Notes: a model not told the origin generated them from the sequence alone. DNA of 64,000 bases from Heyndrickxia sp050281185 (GCF_050281185.1 NZ_JBNNWS010000002.1:62001-126000), one strand, 5' to 3'. Shown: positions 1-9,102, numbered from the stretch's first letter. Translations and numbers: made by a program.

Positions 1-110
1 AAATGATAAAAATTCAACGACTGTTTAATTGAATGAATGTGGATATCATTATTTAGTGAGGGGAAAAATAAAATTAAGTTGCAGGAAACCATTGAAGAAA
101 GGGATTATGT

Positions 111-1316
111 ATGCAAATAAAACAAAATAAATTAAAAATTTTACTTAACAAAGTACCAGAAGTTACTATTTTCTTTTGGATAATCAAAATTTTATGTACA
201 ACTGTCGGTGAAACATTTGCTGATTTTCTAAATTTTAACCTTGGATTTGGTTTAACTCTCACTACTATAATTATGGGAATAGCGTTTTTAATTGTATTGT
301 ATCTTCAATTTAGAACAACTAAATATGTTCCAGGCATTTATTGGCTAACGGTCGTACTTATAAGCGTATTTGGAACGTTGGTAACTGATAACTTAACGGA
401 TGGAATGGGAGTACCTCTTGAGCTTAGTACAGTAGTTTTCTCCGTGCTGCTAGGATTAACTTTTCTTTTTTGGTATCTTAGTGAAAAAACACTTTCGATA
501 CACTCGATTTTTACAAGAAAGAGAGAAGTATTCTATTGGCTAACCATTCTTTTCACCTTTGCACTTGGAACAGCAGTCGGAGATCTATTTTCCGAACAAC
601 TTGGTCTTGGTTATTTTAATACAGGATTAACAGTCGTAATAATAATAGCTTGCGTGTTTTTAGCATGGAAATTTTTGAAACTTGATGGGATATTAGCGTT
701 TTGGATTGCGTATATTCTAACTCGTCCACTAGGTGCATCAATAGGCGATTACCTATCTCAAACAAAAGTGAATGGCGGGTTAGGTTTGGGAACAACAGTT
801 ACAAGTGTAATTTTTCTCATAGCTATTTTAGCGGTAATCACTTATCTTGCTGTTACAAAAATTGATATAACATCAAAAAGTGAACCAGCAGAAATCAATC
901 AAACAAATGGAAACAAGAAGTTTGTTTTGACACAAACCATTGTAGTACTGTGTATTTTCTTAGTAGTTGGTATAGGTGGTTATGTTTTGCGAAGTAATAA
1001 TATAGCATCTCAAACCAATTCTCAGCAAGCTACATTATCTGGACAATTAACGGATTTTGTTAAAATCGAAAATGATATGCTAACTAATGTAAACTCAAAT
1101 AACTTTACTACAGTTAAAAAAAGGGCTAACGATTTAGAACATCAATGGGACACATCTGAACCTAAGCTTAGAAAAATAGATAGCACAACATGGACAAAAA
1201 TTGATGGAACTATTGACGTGGTTTTAGCAGCGGTTCGTTCAGGAAACCCTGATGCGAGTCAGTGCAAAACTGCACTTAACCATTCGCTTAGTGTCTTAAA
1301 CGGAGCAAATAAATAA
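111..1316 (+). CDS. COG4705-like multi-pass membrane protein
   Basis: This 401-residue integral membrane protein resembles the COG4705 family of membrane proteins of unknown function. Residues 1-265 hold about eight hydrophobic segments built as internal repeats, each with a motif of the type T-x-G-[ED]-x-x-[AS]-D (for example TVGETFADFL near residue 31 and ASIGDYLS near 208). A further membrane segment lies near 275-295. It is followed by a soluble, polar C-terminal domain of about 100 residues, which looks like an extension on the usual family length. The start follows GAAAGGGA about nine bases upstream. A hairpin terminator follows directly, so the gene is probably monocistronic. The function is not known; the repeats suggest duplication of a two-helix unit. 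Confidence 0.8.
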   Translation: MQIKQNKLKILLNKVPEVTIFFWIIKILCTTVGETFADFLNFNLGFGLTLTTIIMGIAFLIVLYLQFRTTKYVPGIYWLTVVLISVFGTLVTDNLTDGMGVPLELSTVVFSVLLGLTFLFWYLSEKTLSIHSIFTRKREVFYWLTILFTFALGTAVGDLFSEQLGLGYFNTGLTVVIIIACVFLAWKFLKLDGILAFWIAYILTRPLGASIGDYLSQTKVNGGLGLGTTVTSVIFLIAILAVITYLAVTKIDITSKSEPAEINQTNGNKKFVLTQTIVVLCIFLVVGIGGYVLRSNNIASQTNSQQATLSGQLTDFVKIENDMLTNVNSNNFTTVKKRANDLEHQWDTSEPKLRKIDSTTWTKIDGTIDVVLAAVRSGNPDASQCKTALNHSLSVLNGANK

Positions 1317-1321
1317 AAATC

Positions 1322-1351
1322 AAAGGAATCGCAAATTGCGGTTCCTTTTTT
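1322..1351 (+). terminator. intrinsic terminator after the COG4705-like gene
   Basis: GGAATCGCA and TGCGGTTCC form a stem around a short AAT loop, followed by a run of six T. Confidence 0.8.
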
Positions 1352-1704
1352 GCGTTGCCCTTGAATAGAATCATTAATTTCTGTTAATTCCCAACAGTAC
1401 AGCCACATTCGTAACATGATGTTCTGATGTCCAGCCCTCGAGTTCCCTTTCATTTAGGTGTAACATACGCACAAGCTGTTACCACCATCAACTCCATTTG
1501 AGCATCGACTATAAATGCTAGAGCGTTTTCGGAATACGTTCATATGATAGATACCCCGTAGACGAGTAAGGAATTTTAAATCCTATTATGTTTGTCCATG
1601 TCAACTCTATTTTTTGGTCATACATTATTACTGACAGCAGCTTAAATTATATACTAAACTACTGCATCTATCATGATCCATCCAAGTTAAAGGGGGTGTG
1701 AAAT
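1352..1704. other. intergenic stretch, no supported gene
   Basis: No open frame with a ribosome-binding site is visible. Short coding-like stretches occur on the minus strand around 1410-1550 (for example a run ending in TACAYVTPK), but they have internal stops and no start. I could not assign them to a family; this may be the remnant of a lost gene. Confidence 0.3.
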
Positions 1705-1788
1705 ATGGGAACTTCTTCTTTTGCATTAATTGTTGTCTTGTTCATTCTACTCATTATTGTAGGAACTGCGTTTATGACTAGTTACTAA
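1705..1788 (+). CDS. YjcZ-like spore microprotein, 27 aa
   Basis: A short frame starts seven bases after AAAGGGGGTG and encodes MGTSSFALIVVLFILLIIVG followed by seven more residues. The single hydrophobic helix with the pattern FALIVVLFILLIIVGTA is the hallmark of the YjcZ sporulation protein family, whose members are 25-50 residues and are found in spores of Bacillus. The Gly/Tyr-rich N-terminus of longer YjcZ proteins is reduced here to MGTSS. A forward terminator lies downstream at 1927-1961. Recognition rests on the helix pattern, which is strong for so short a protein. A role in the spore is inferred from the family. Confidence 0.8.
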   Translation: MGTSSFALIVVLFILLIIVGTAFMTSY

Positions 1789-2256
1789 GTCTCTTTAGGT
1801 AAAATCCTTCTTTTCTATGTAGAGTAAAGGATAGATTCTTTCAATATTAGCAGTACTTTTTGAGAAGCACCTTTCACATCAAAGAAAAATCTCTCTCCAT
1901 ATTAATAAGAATATTATCAACACACAAAAACACTTGGTGTCACTTCAGCCCCAAGTGTTTTCAATTTAATGTATAGTTCTTAATAAATTCACTACTCCAT
2001 TTGTTTAACTGCAAAACTTCTTATGTCATTCTCCTATTTCACCACAAATCTGTCCAAAGGTTGACCATTTTAAGAGTATTAAATTAATTCTCTTAATGAA
2101 TTTTTAATAAAACAATAAGGGATTATTAGTACTTTATTGGTATTCTATAGATATAGGACTATTTATTTTGGGTTATGAATCATTTGTTCTTAATTACAAA
2201 ATATCATTATAAATAATTCCTTAAATAAAATATTTTCATAAACACTAGGAGGAAAA
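1789..2256. other. gap between the YjcZ-like gene and yuiD
   Basis: It holds the terminator at 1927-1961 and an AT-rich stretch that probably carries the yuiD promoter. I see no gene. Confidence 0.5.
1927..1961 (+). terminator. intrinsic terminator
   Basis: AAACACTTGG and CCAAGTGTTT pair around a 13-base loop, with T residues after the stem. Confidence 0.75.
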
Positions 2257-2730
2257 ATGTTTTTATCTTATCCCATCTTAGCTTCTCTTTTGGGTATGCT
2301 CATTGCTCAATTCGTAAAAATACCAATTCACTTTTTAACAACAAGGGAAATAAAGTGGAAATTGATGTTTAGTACAGGTGGAATGCCAAGTTCTCATACA
2401 TCAATGATTATCTCTTTGACAACAGCAATTGGATTAACTTCAGGTATTTATTCAAATGAATTTGCAATAGCTGCAGTAGTTTCCCTAATCGTGATGCACG
2501 ATGCTACTGGGGTTCGAAGACATGCGGGGTTTCATGCTGAAGTTCTGAATAAATTATTAGTTGATTTTAATGGGTTAATTGATACTTTAAAAAATCCTAA
2601 TTTAAAGAAAGCAGAGTATAGAGAAAAATTAAAAGAATTGTTAGGACATAAACCAATCGAAGTGTTTTTTGGAGCCATTACAGGTGTATTAGTAGGAGTG
2701 TTAACATATCACTTCTATCCATTAAAATGA
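2257..2730 (+). CDS. yuiD: YuiD-like divergent PAP2 (DUF212) membrane protein
   Basis: This 157-residue protein matches the DUF212/YuiD family, a divergent branch of the acid phosphatase/vanadium haloperoxidase (PAP2) fold. The signature GGMPSSHTSM (about residues 42-51) carries the PSSH core, and the downstream stretch VMHDATGVRRHAG holds the conserved Asp, Arg and His positions. Four or five hydrophobic segments are expected. The length equals that of B. subtilis YuiD. The start is preceded by AGGAGGAAAA. The reaction is not established in the family; phosphatase activity on a lipid phosphate is only an inference from the fold. A good terminator follows, so the gene stands alone. Confidence 0.88.
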   Translation: MFLSYPILASLLGMLIAQFVKIPIHFLTTREIKWKLMFSTGGMPSSHTSMIISLTTAIGLTSGIYSNEFAIAAVVSLIVMHDATGVRRHAGFHAEVLNKLLVDFNGLIDTLKNPNLKKAEYREKLKELLGHKPIEVFFGAITGVLVGVLTYHFYPLK

Positions 2731-2758
2731 CCTAATCCTACATGGATTAGGTCATTTT
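2724..2758 (+). terminator. intrinsic terminator of yuiD
   Basis: A near-perfect stem AAAATGACCTAATCC / GGATTAGGTCATTTT with a five-base loop overlaps the stop codon of yuiD. Confidence 0.85.
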
Positions 2759-2954
2759 CTTTTCTTGAAATGCTGTCTCGCATTTTTTATTACAAAATTC
2801 CTCCATTCTCAAAATAATGTATGAAAATGATTATTACGAAAATGTGCTAAAAGGACCCCGATAATAAGCTAATCTAATACCCAAAGACAATGCATGATAA
2901 TTGAAGAGCTCAAAGGTATATAATAAGGTGATTTAGTTCCTAATCAACTATTAT

Positions 2955-3716
2955 TTATTCATTTACAACAATCGGCTCAAATATCGCATTAGTTATTGCA
3001 TGTGTACATTCGTGTAATCTCGAACATTCTATACACTCGCAACATTGGCCTTTATCTAGGACATATACTTTTTCAGCAAGTTTTTTTACTGCAAATACGT
3101 CATGTGTGATAAATAGATAAGAGAGCCTATATTTATCTTTTAATTCTAGTAAATAGCTTATTACCTGTTCTTGGTTGATACGATCTAAGTTACTAATTGG
3201 TTCGTCTAAAATGATTAACTTTGGTCGTACAATAGCAGCTCGCGCAATATTAATACGTTGTTGCTGACCACCACTGAGTTGATGTGTTTTTTTATCCAAG
3301 ATATCCAAAGGTAAATCTAAAATCATCATTATTTCTTGTATACGTTTGTTTTTTTCTTCCTTAGATAATGAAAAAAAGTTGTTTAATGGTTCTTCTAGGA
3401 TCGATCGAATGGTTTGAAATGGATTAAGCGAAGCGGCACTGTTCTGCACGACATATTGAATTTCTTTACGCATTTCTTTCGTCATTTTTATCTTATAAAG
3501 ATCTTTACCTTCAAAAAGGACTTGCCCCCTTGAGGGCTTTTTTGTCCCTAATGCGATACGTCCAATCGTTGTTTTACCAGATCCGCTTGGTCCAACTAAA
3601 CTGACGCATTCTCCCCTTTTAATTGTCAATGAGAAATCATCAATAATATTTATCTGTTTTTTAGATAAAAATTTCCTCTTGTCTACGGAATAAGAAATAT
3701 TATGAATGGTTAACAT
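2955..3716 (-). CDS. NikE/CntF-like ABC ATPase with Cys-rich tail (cluster 1)
   Basis: The second ATPase of the first metallophore/nickel-type importer. From the start MLTIHNISYS it is 253 residues. Walker A is GPSGSGKT (about 42-49), the signature is LSGGQQQR and Walker B is LIILDEP. A longer frame begins at 3773, but the extra residues only re-read the end of the upstream MFS gene, and the chosen ATG follows GTGGTGGG. It overlaps the MFS gene by 17 bases, implying translational coupling. Oddly, the C-terminal region contains CCECIECSRLHECTH, five cysteines and two histidines in 15 residues. The paralogue at 10616-11428 lacks this cluster, which could bind metal. It is the last gene of the operon. 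Confidence 0.85.
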   Translation of the reverse strand: MLTIHNISYSVDKRKFLSKKQINIIDDFSLTIKRGECVSLVGPSGSGKTTIGRIALGTKKPSRGQVLFEGKDLYKIKMTKEMRKEIQYVVQNSAASLNPFQTIRSILEEPLNNFFSLSKEEKNKRIQEIMMILDLPLDILDKKTHQLSGGQQQRINIARAAIVRPKLIILDEPISNLDRINQEQVISYLLELKDKYRLSYLFITHDVFAVKKLAEKVYVLDKGQCCECIECSRLHECTHAITNAIFEPIVVNE

Positions 3717-4869
3717 ACATCCCACCACGCTTTCCTTTAAAAATGATGAGCAATAGGCCAATGACTCCAACAATACTTCCTACTAGAAGAACTGTTCTAT
3801 AATCGTAAAAATCCAATACATATCCCATCATCATCGCCCCCAATGAGGAACCAATATCAGCAAAGGCGATAAACCAGCCAAGCAAATAACCTTGCTGTTG
3901 TTTTGGTGAAACAAATGAAACGTATGTTGTTAGCGACGGGTAAATGAGTGATAAAGCTAGACCATTTAATATGGCTGAAATAATTATTGTAACAACATTC
4001 AAATCAACCAATAATAGTAGCGGGGCTGAAACCAAACTTATATATAAAATAGTAAGTAATCTTTTAGGAAATTGATTTGTACTCTGCAATCTCTTTCTCC
4101 CAAATAGACGAATCATTATAAGCGTAAATCCTTCTAAGAAGAAATATAATGGTGCGTAAGGTACGCCCTCTGATTCAAAGATGATCGGAAAATAGGCAGG
4201 TGCAATACTAAACACAACAGATGCAATCAACATAATAAAAGATGGTACAATGATCCCAGGGTTAATCACATGCTTAGATGATTCTGTGCGGCGATCTTTT
4301 ACTTCTTTAGAGATGTTCACATGTTTTATTGCTTTATGATATTGAACATAAAGAAGAAGCAAGTTAATTAGAGAAAAAATAACAAGCCCAATAATAATGT
4401 GCTGAATACTCAACCAAGCTTTTATATAAATAATGATACCTGGCACAAAGGTGAGTGGAATCATGGACATTAAAGACAACATTACTATGCCTTGAGCTCT
4501 TTTTTCATCATCTAATAGCTTAATAACAAGCAGATGGAAGCCCATTGATACGAATGCAAGGACTGCGCCCTGTACACCACGTACAAAAATTAAACTATTC
4601 ACACTCTCTATTAGTAATAATAATAATACCAAGCTATTAATGACTAAAGAGAAAATAAAAAGTTTGAACACATTAAATTTGTCTCCAAGCATACCTGCTA
4701 TCGGTCTTAAAAAAATTGAGACAAACATATATGATCCCATAATAATACCGATATCCTTGTAGTCGGCTCCCATCGATTTTGCGTAAAAAGGTAGAATAAT
4801 AAGTACAGTACTATTGATCGCATAATAAATAAAAGCAATGATATATAGAAAATATTGATAATGCTTCAT
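3700..4869 (-). CDS. CntE-like MFS transporter (cluster 1)
   Basis: A 389-residue, 12-helix major facilitator protein. Its closest recalled relatives are opine-metallophore exporters of the CntE type. Shared motifs include FLRPIAGM after helix 2, YPSLTTYVSF around residue 315 and a late AFADIGSSLGAMMMG. It sits inside an ABC import operon, between the two ATPase genes and overlapping the second. This argues that it handles the same ligand in the opposite direction, that is, export of a metal-free metallophore. AGGAAGG lies seven bases before the ATG. The alternative is a drug or sugar efflux pump. Similarity to the second MFS at 9331-10515 supports a shared specialised role. Confidence 0.75.
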   Translation of the reverse strand: MKHYQYFLYIIAFIYYAINSTVLIILPFYAKSMGADYKDIGIIMGSYMFVSIFLRPIAGMLGDKFNVFKLFIFSLVINSLVLLLLLIESVNSLIFVRGVQGAVLAFVSMGFHLLVIKLLDDEKRAQGIVMLSLMSMIPLTFVPGIIIYIKAWLSIQHIIIGLVIFSLINLLLLYVQYHKAIKHVNISKEVKDRRTESSKHVINPGIIVPSFIMLIASVVFSIAPAYFPIIFESEGVPYAPLYFFLEGFTLIMIRLFGRKRLQSTNQFPKRLLTILYISLVSAPLLLLVDLNVVTIIISAILNGLALSLIYPSLTTYVSFVSPKQQQGYLLGWFIAFADIGSSLGAMMMGYVLDFYDYRTVLLVGSIVGVIGLLLIIFKGKRGGMYVNHS

Positions 4870-4881
4870 AAGTTTTCCTTC

Positions 4882-5637
4882 CTATTGCAGAGCTAACTGG
4901 CAGAGCTTTTCCGTATATGGATGGGTAGAGTTGTTGAATATATGCTTTGTTGAACCTCGGTCAACAATCTCACCATCTTTCATTACAAATACTTCATCAG
5001 CTAAAGCTGCAACAAAGTTTAAGTCATGTGTAATGATTAAAATAGATGTTTGATACATGTCTCTAATCTCTTTAAACAACTTTATTAAATTTTTTCTATT
5101 CATTGTATCAAGTGCTGTTGTTGGCTCGTCGGCTATGATTATACTTGGTTCAACAACAAGTGTGATGGCAATCATAATGCGCTGTAACATCCCGCCACTC
5201 AATTCAAAAGGATGTTTGTAATAGACTTCATTAGCATTTTCTATATGTAGCTTTTGCATCATTTCAATTGATTTAAGATCCATCGACTTCTTTGACATTG
5301 GTTTATGAACCTTTAAAGATTCTCTAAAGTGATAACAAATCTTCTTAGATGGATTAAATGCATCTAAAGGATTTTGCATGATCATTCCAATATGTTTACC
5401 GCACAATGGTTGTTGATCATTGTTGAGACCGTTCTTGTATACGATCTCTCCTTTTTTATATAAGTTATGAGGTAATCGGTTGATTAAAGCTTTTGCTGTT
5501 AACGTCTTGCCACTACCGCTTCTACCTACAATACCAGCAATTTGGTTACGATTAACCGTAAAGCTTATTGATCGTACGAGAGGCACATGACCGTTATTAA
5601 AAATCGATAACTGATCAACTTTTAGCAATGTCATCAT
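4882..5637 (-). CDS. NikD/CntD-like ABC ATPase (cluster 1)
   Basis: The first ATPase of the importer, 251 residues. Walker A is GRSGSGKT (about 39-46), the signature LSGGMLQR and Walker B IIIADEPTTALD, followed by the H-loop ITHDL. The C-terminus keeps the THPYTEKL motif typical of Opp/Nik ATPases. The variant signature GGMLQR is shared with its paralogue at 11428-12228 but differs from GGMRQR in the OppD of this window, which separates the metal-type pair from the peptide transporter. The start is fixed by AAAGGAGGT lying inside the end of the upstream permease gene, giving a 23-base overlap. Confidence 0.88.
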   Translation of the reverse strand: MMTLLKVDQLSIFNNGHVPLVRSISFTVNRNQIAGIVGRSGSGKTLTAKALINRLPHNLYKKGEIVYKNGLNNDQQPLCGKHIGMIMQNPLDAFNPSKKICYHFRESLKVHKPMSKKSMDLKSIEMMQKLHIENANEVYYKHPFELSGGMLQRIMIAITLVVEPSIIIADEPTTALDTMNRKNLIKLFKEIRDMYQTSILIITHDLNFVAALADEVFVMKDGEIVDRGSTKHIFNNSTHPYTEKLCQLALQ

Positions 5638-6472
5638 TATTACCTCCTTTAAACTTGTACCTGTTTGAGCCTAATTTAAATGGTTTGTTACTTGAATCAA
5701 AATGTTCACCTACATAATTTAATGACATGACAACAATTAATATCATCATACCCGGGAAAATAATTAATAATGGATGTGAAACAATATAGGACTTCGATTC
5801 ATTAATCATAGATCCCCATTCAGGATAAGGTGAAGGTACACCGAATCCTAAAAATGACAATGTGGATATGTCAAGAATTGTCCAGCCCACTTCTAAAGTA
5901 AGCATTGTCATAAGTGGCAGTCGAATACCCGGTAATATATGCTTCACCATAATTTTGATTGCATTTGAACCAGAAATTCTTGCTACTTTAACATATTCGT
6001 TTGTCATTTGCTGTTTGATCAGAGTCCTTATAATTCGTATATAATAAACAGAAATCACAGTGATAAGTGCGATTATCATCTGCGCCCATCCAATTCCCCA
6101 TATAGCAATCAGACAAAGTGCCAGAATTAATGTAGGAAAGGTATAGATCGTATCACAGATTCTCATTATTAAATAATCTATCCATCCACCCATATAACCA
6201 GCAATACCACCAATGACGAAACTAATCACTGTTACTGAAAGCATAGCGATAAGACTAATGCCTAATGAAATACGTGTCCCTAGAATGATTCTCGAGAAAA
6301 CATCACGACCAAGGTTATCTGTCCCCATCCAATGTTGGAAACTAGGAGCCTGGAATTTGTTATTTACATTAACCTCCAAAGGATCTATCGGATGAAGATA
6401 GGGTCCAAATATTGCAATAAATACAAATAGAGTAAGAACAACTACTGATAATTTCATTTGCCATTTACCCAT
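5615..6472 (-). CDS. NikC/CntC-like ABC permease (cluster 1)
   Basis: Inner-membrane subunit of the Opp/Nik DppC type, about 285 residues. It has one N-terminal helix, a periplasmic-side loop with MGTDNLGRDVFSRIILG, then five helices. The EAA-like loop for the ATPase is near residues 180-200 (KVARISGSNAIKIMVKHILP). I start at the ATG four bases after the upstream stop because GAGGAG lies ten bases before it. An in-frame ATG eight codons earlier lies within the upstream gene. It pairs with the permease at 6477-7424 to form the channel. Confidence 0.88.
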   Translation of the reverse strand: MGKWQMKLSVVVLTLFVFIAIFGPYLHPIDPLEVNVNNKFQAPSFQHWMGTDNLGRDVFSRIILGTRISLGISLIAMLSVTVISFVIGGIAGYMGGWIDYLIMRICDTIYTFPTLILALCLIAIWGIGWAQMIIALITVISVYYIRIIRTLIKQQMTNEYVKVARISGSNAIKIMVKHILPGIRLPLMTMLTLEVGWTILDISTLSFLGFGVPSPYPEWGSMINESKSYIVSHPLLIIFPGMMILIVVMSLNYVGEHFDSSNKPFKLGSNRYKFKGGNNDDIAKS

Positions 6473-6476
6473 ATTG

Positions 6477-7424
6477 CTATTTCTCCTCTTCTTCATGCAT
6501 TATATCTGGACTCATAATTGCTAAAATGATATCAGATAATAAGTTCCCGAATAATACCACTAGTGCACTGATAAATATAATGGCTTGAATCACTGGATAA
6601 TCCCTATGTATCAAGGCTTCAATAAAATATTGTCCAACACCTGGTAACCCAAAGATTTGTTCTACTAAAACAGTCCCTGCAAAGAGTTTTCCTATATTTA
6701 TACCAATCGCAGTGATGACAGGTCTTAAAGCACGCGGTAAAACATGGTGCATGATGATCGTACGCTCTGGTATCCCTCTAATATAGGCAAATTCCACATA
6801 TGGTGCTTGAAAAGCCTCAAGAACACTGGTCCTAATGATTCTCGAGTACATAGTAATTATCGCAAGCGATAATGTGACACTAGGTAATACAAAATGAATA
6901 ATAGACCCGTTACCTTGAAAGGGCAGTATCTTTAGATGAATCGAAAAAATGATAATGAGTAAGTAGGCAAATAAAAATTGAGGCATGACAGCACCTAAAA
7001 ACGTAAAAAAACGAAATAACTTATCAAATGTCCCCCCATTTTTAAGTGCACTATACGTACCTAATGGAATACTAACAGTGATTGCGATCATAATTGCTAT
7101 GATCACTAATAATAACGTCACTGGTACACGAGCAATTAATTCATCTATAATGGGTGTATCCGTATAAAATGAGTTGCCGAAATGGCCAGAAAAGATCTGT
7201 CTTAGCCATTCAAAATATTGAGTAAAAATCGACTTGTCTAAACCTAACTTCGTTGTAAATAAATCAATATTTTCTTGTGTAGTCCTTAAATTAGAGGAAG
7301 AAAGATAGGTTCTCACCGGATCTAAAGGACCAATCCTTAAAATGATACAGCATACAAAAGTAGTGCCGATTAAAATCGGCACTGAAACAAGCACTCTCTT
7401 AAAAATAGTTTTGATAATAAACAT
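6477..7424 (-). CDS. NikB/CntB-like ABC permease (cluster 1)
   Basis: A DppB/NikB-type permease of about 315 residues. It has an N-terminal helix, the family motif GPLDPV followed by a loop predicting the Leu-Asp-Lys segment (LGLDKSIFTQYFEWL), five more helices and the C-terminal motif EQIFGLPGVGQYFIEAL. AGGTGG lies six bases before the ATG; an adjacent GTG is also possible. It is the second gene of the operon, 18 bases after the binding protein gene. Confidence 0.88.
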   Translation of the reverse strand: MFIIKTIFKRVLVSVPILIGTTFVCCIILRIGPLDPVRTYLSSSNLRTTQENIDLFTTKLGLDKSIFTQYFEWLRQIFSGHFGNSFYTDTPIIDELIARVPVTLLLVIIAIMIAITVSIPLGTYSALKNGGTFDKLFRFFTFLGAVMPQFLFAYLLIIIFSIHLKILPFQGNGSIIHFVLPSVTLSLAIITMYSRIIRTSVLEAFQAPYVEFAYIRGIPERTIIMHHVLPRALRPVITAIGINIGKLFAGTVLVEQIFGLPGVGQYFIEALIHRDYPVIQAIIFISALVVLFGNLLSDIILAIMSPDIMHEEEEK

Positions 7425-7442
7425 CACAAACCACCTAATTTA

Positions 7443-9041
7443 CTACTTTTTTTCAACAAATCGGTAAGGAGTTTCATCTCTATGTGCAGAGAATTGAATT
7501 CCAGATACGTCATCAGAATATATAGCGATATTTGTTATATAAGAAAGTGGAAGAAATACAGCTTCATCGTGTAAATGAGTAAAGATATCCTTGTATGTTT
7601 CCTGACGTTTACGTTCATCAATTTGGTATAAAACATCTTTCATTTCTTTATGCAGCCGGTCCTTATCTGCCATATTCACTTCCGATTCTTTTATGCCAAA
7701 TCCTTCTTGCGCAATTGTTGAAACAAGTGAATGTGGGTCATATGGAGCTCCGTAAGTGCTCCAGAATAATACATCAAAAGTTGCGTCCTCCATATTTTTA
7801 TTTCTAACTTCGATATCGGTTTCTTTTAGTTTGAAATCAATACCAATTTTCTTTAAATCTGATTGAATGGCTAATGCCATTTGTTTATCTATTTCATTTG
7901 TTTTTAAGTAAGTTCCTTCAATAATTAATGGTTTACCATTCTTTTGGCGATATGTTTTCCCTTCAACTTTCTTCCAGCCAGCTTTATCTAAATAAGATTC
8001 AGCTGTTGTAACATCATAATCGTAAGGTTTTAATTTCACATCACTATATGGGAAGTTAGGAGCAACTAATTGATCTGCTTTTTTCTCAATACCATTTGTT
8101 GTTTGTTTAACAATATCCTCTTTATTAATAGCATGTTGAAGCGCTAATCGTAGATTCTTATCTTTTAATTTATCTTTTGTGTTTACGATTAGAGTACGAG
8201 TTGCAACTGGATTTGATATATCGGTTTTTAATTTTCCAGCATCCTTAATCTGTTTAAAGCGATCCATGTTTATGATATTTTCACCATACATCATGTCAAT
8301 TTCACCATTCTCTAAAGCTAATACACGGGACTCTGCATCCGGTATTACTTTAAAAATGATTTTATCCACTTTGGGCTTTTCTCCCCAATAATATTTGTTT
8401 TGTACTAATGTTAAAGATGAATCTTTTTTATAATCCTCTACAACCCAAGGACCTGTTGTAATTGGCTTTTCAATCTTTTCAAAGGTATCCCCATCCTTTG
8501 GAAAACCTTTCTCACCCAAGAATCTCAAAGGTCGAACAATCGTGAATTCTTGTAAAGCAGGATAATATGCTTTTTTCAATTTCACCTGAAAATGATGATC
8601 ATCCAATACTTTGTATGTATCAATGGCATCAATCAACCCTACCCAGCTATGAATATCTTTGTGCTTCATAATAGCATCAAAATTCATTTTTACAGAATCA
8701 GCAGTAAATGCAGAGCCATCAGAGAATTTAACGTTTTTTCGGAGTGTAAAATCAATTGTCTTCCCGTCTTTGGACACTTTCCAACTTTCAGCTAGTTTTC
8801 CTTTTAATTTACCATCCTCTGTGTAATCGATCAGTGGTTCATAATATGTACTTTGTATTGTAAGCTCATTAGGTGCATACTGATGGGGATTTAATGGTCC
8901 TGGATCAGTAGGTATTGCAACGGTTAATACTTTTTGGTTGTTAGAGGATTTATCTGCCTCATTCTTTGAATTATTGAATGGGTTACACCCAGATAAAACC
9001 AAAATCAAACCTATTAATATACTAATAAATGATTTTTTCAT
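7443..9041 (-). CDS. NikA/CntA-like metal-complex binding lipoprotein (cluster 1)
   Basis: An extracellular solute-binding protein of family 5, 532 residues. It begins MKKSFISILIGLILVLSGC; the LSGC lipobox predicts lipid attachment at Cys19. The fold landmarks are the early YYEPLIDYTEDG, LAESWKVSKDGKT, FTLRKNVKFSDG and ITTGPWVVEDYKKD. These resemble NikA and S. aureus CntA more than the dipeptide-binding proteins. I start nine codons after the longest frame because GGCGGTG precedes this ATG and the lipobox then sits at the right distance. It is the first gene of the operon, directly behind a Fur-boxed promoter. The ligand is inferred to be a nickel, zinc, cobalt or iron complex. Confidence 0.85.
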   Translation of the reverse strand: MKKSFISILIGLILVLSGCNPFNNSKNEADKSSNNQKVLTVAIPTDPGPLNPHQYAPNELTIQSTYYEPLIDYTEDGKLKGKLAESWKVSKDGKTIDFTLRKNVKFSDGSAFTADSVKMNFDAIMKHKDIHSWVGLIDAIDTYKVLDDHHFQVKLKKAYYPALQEFTIVRPLRFLGEKGFPKDGDTFEKIEKPITTGPWVVEDYKKDSSLTLVQNKYYWGEKPKVDKIIFKVIPDAESRVLALENGEIDMMYGENIINMDRFKQIKDAGKLKTDISNPVATRTLIVNTKDKLKDKNLRLALQHAINKEDIVKQTTNGIEKKADQLVAPNFPYSDVKLKPYDYDVTTAESYLDKAGWKKVEGKTYRQKNGKPLIIEGTYLKTNEIDKQMALAIQSDLKKIGIDFKLKETDIEVRNKNMEDATFDVLFWSTYGAPYDPHSLVSTIAQEGFGIKESEVNMADKDRLHKEMKDVLYQIDERKRQETYKDIFTHLHDEAVFLPLSYITNIAIYSDDVSGIQFSAHRDETPYRFVEKK

Positions 9042-9059
9042 TTTTTCACCGCCTATAAT

Positions 9060-9102
9060 TGATAACAATTATCATTATCAGTTGTATAAAGGGAAATGTC
9101 AA
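9060..9102 (-). promoter_or_regulatory. sigma-A promoter overlapped by a Fur box (cluster 1)
   Basis: Read on the minus strand, TTGACA (9102-9097) is followed after exactly 17 bases by GATAAT (9079-9074). The -10 is the first part of GATAATGATAATTGTTATC (9079-9061), which matches the classical 19-base Fur consensus GATAATGATAATCATTATC at 17 positions. It also contains TGATAAC-A-ATTATCA, nearly a perfect 7-1-7 repeat. Bound Fur would cover the -10 and start site, so repression under iron repletion is expected. The box ends about 20 bases before the start codon of the binding protein gene. Confidence 0.85.

Noticed and set aside
1259..1453. 64-codon minus-strand frame
   Set aside because: It overlaps the end of the COG4705-like gene and its terminator and has no family resemblance.
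3717..3773. N-terminal extension of the cluster 1 CntF-like ATPase
   Set aside because: It only re-reads the end of the MFS gene in another frame; the ATG at 3716 aligns with family N-termini.
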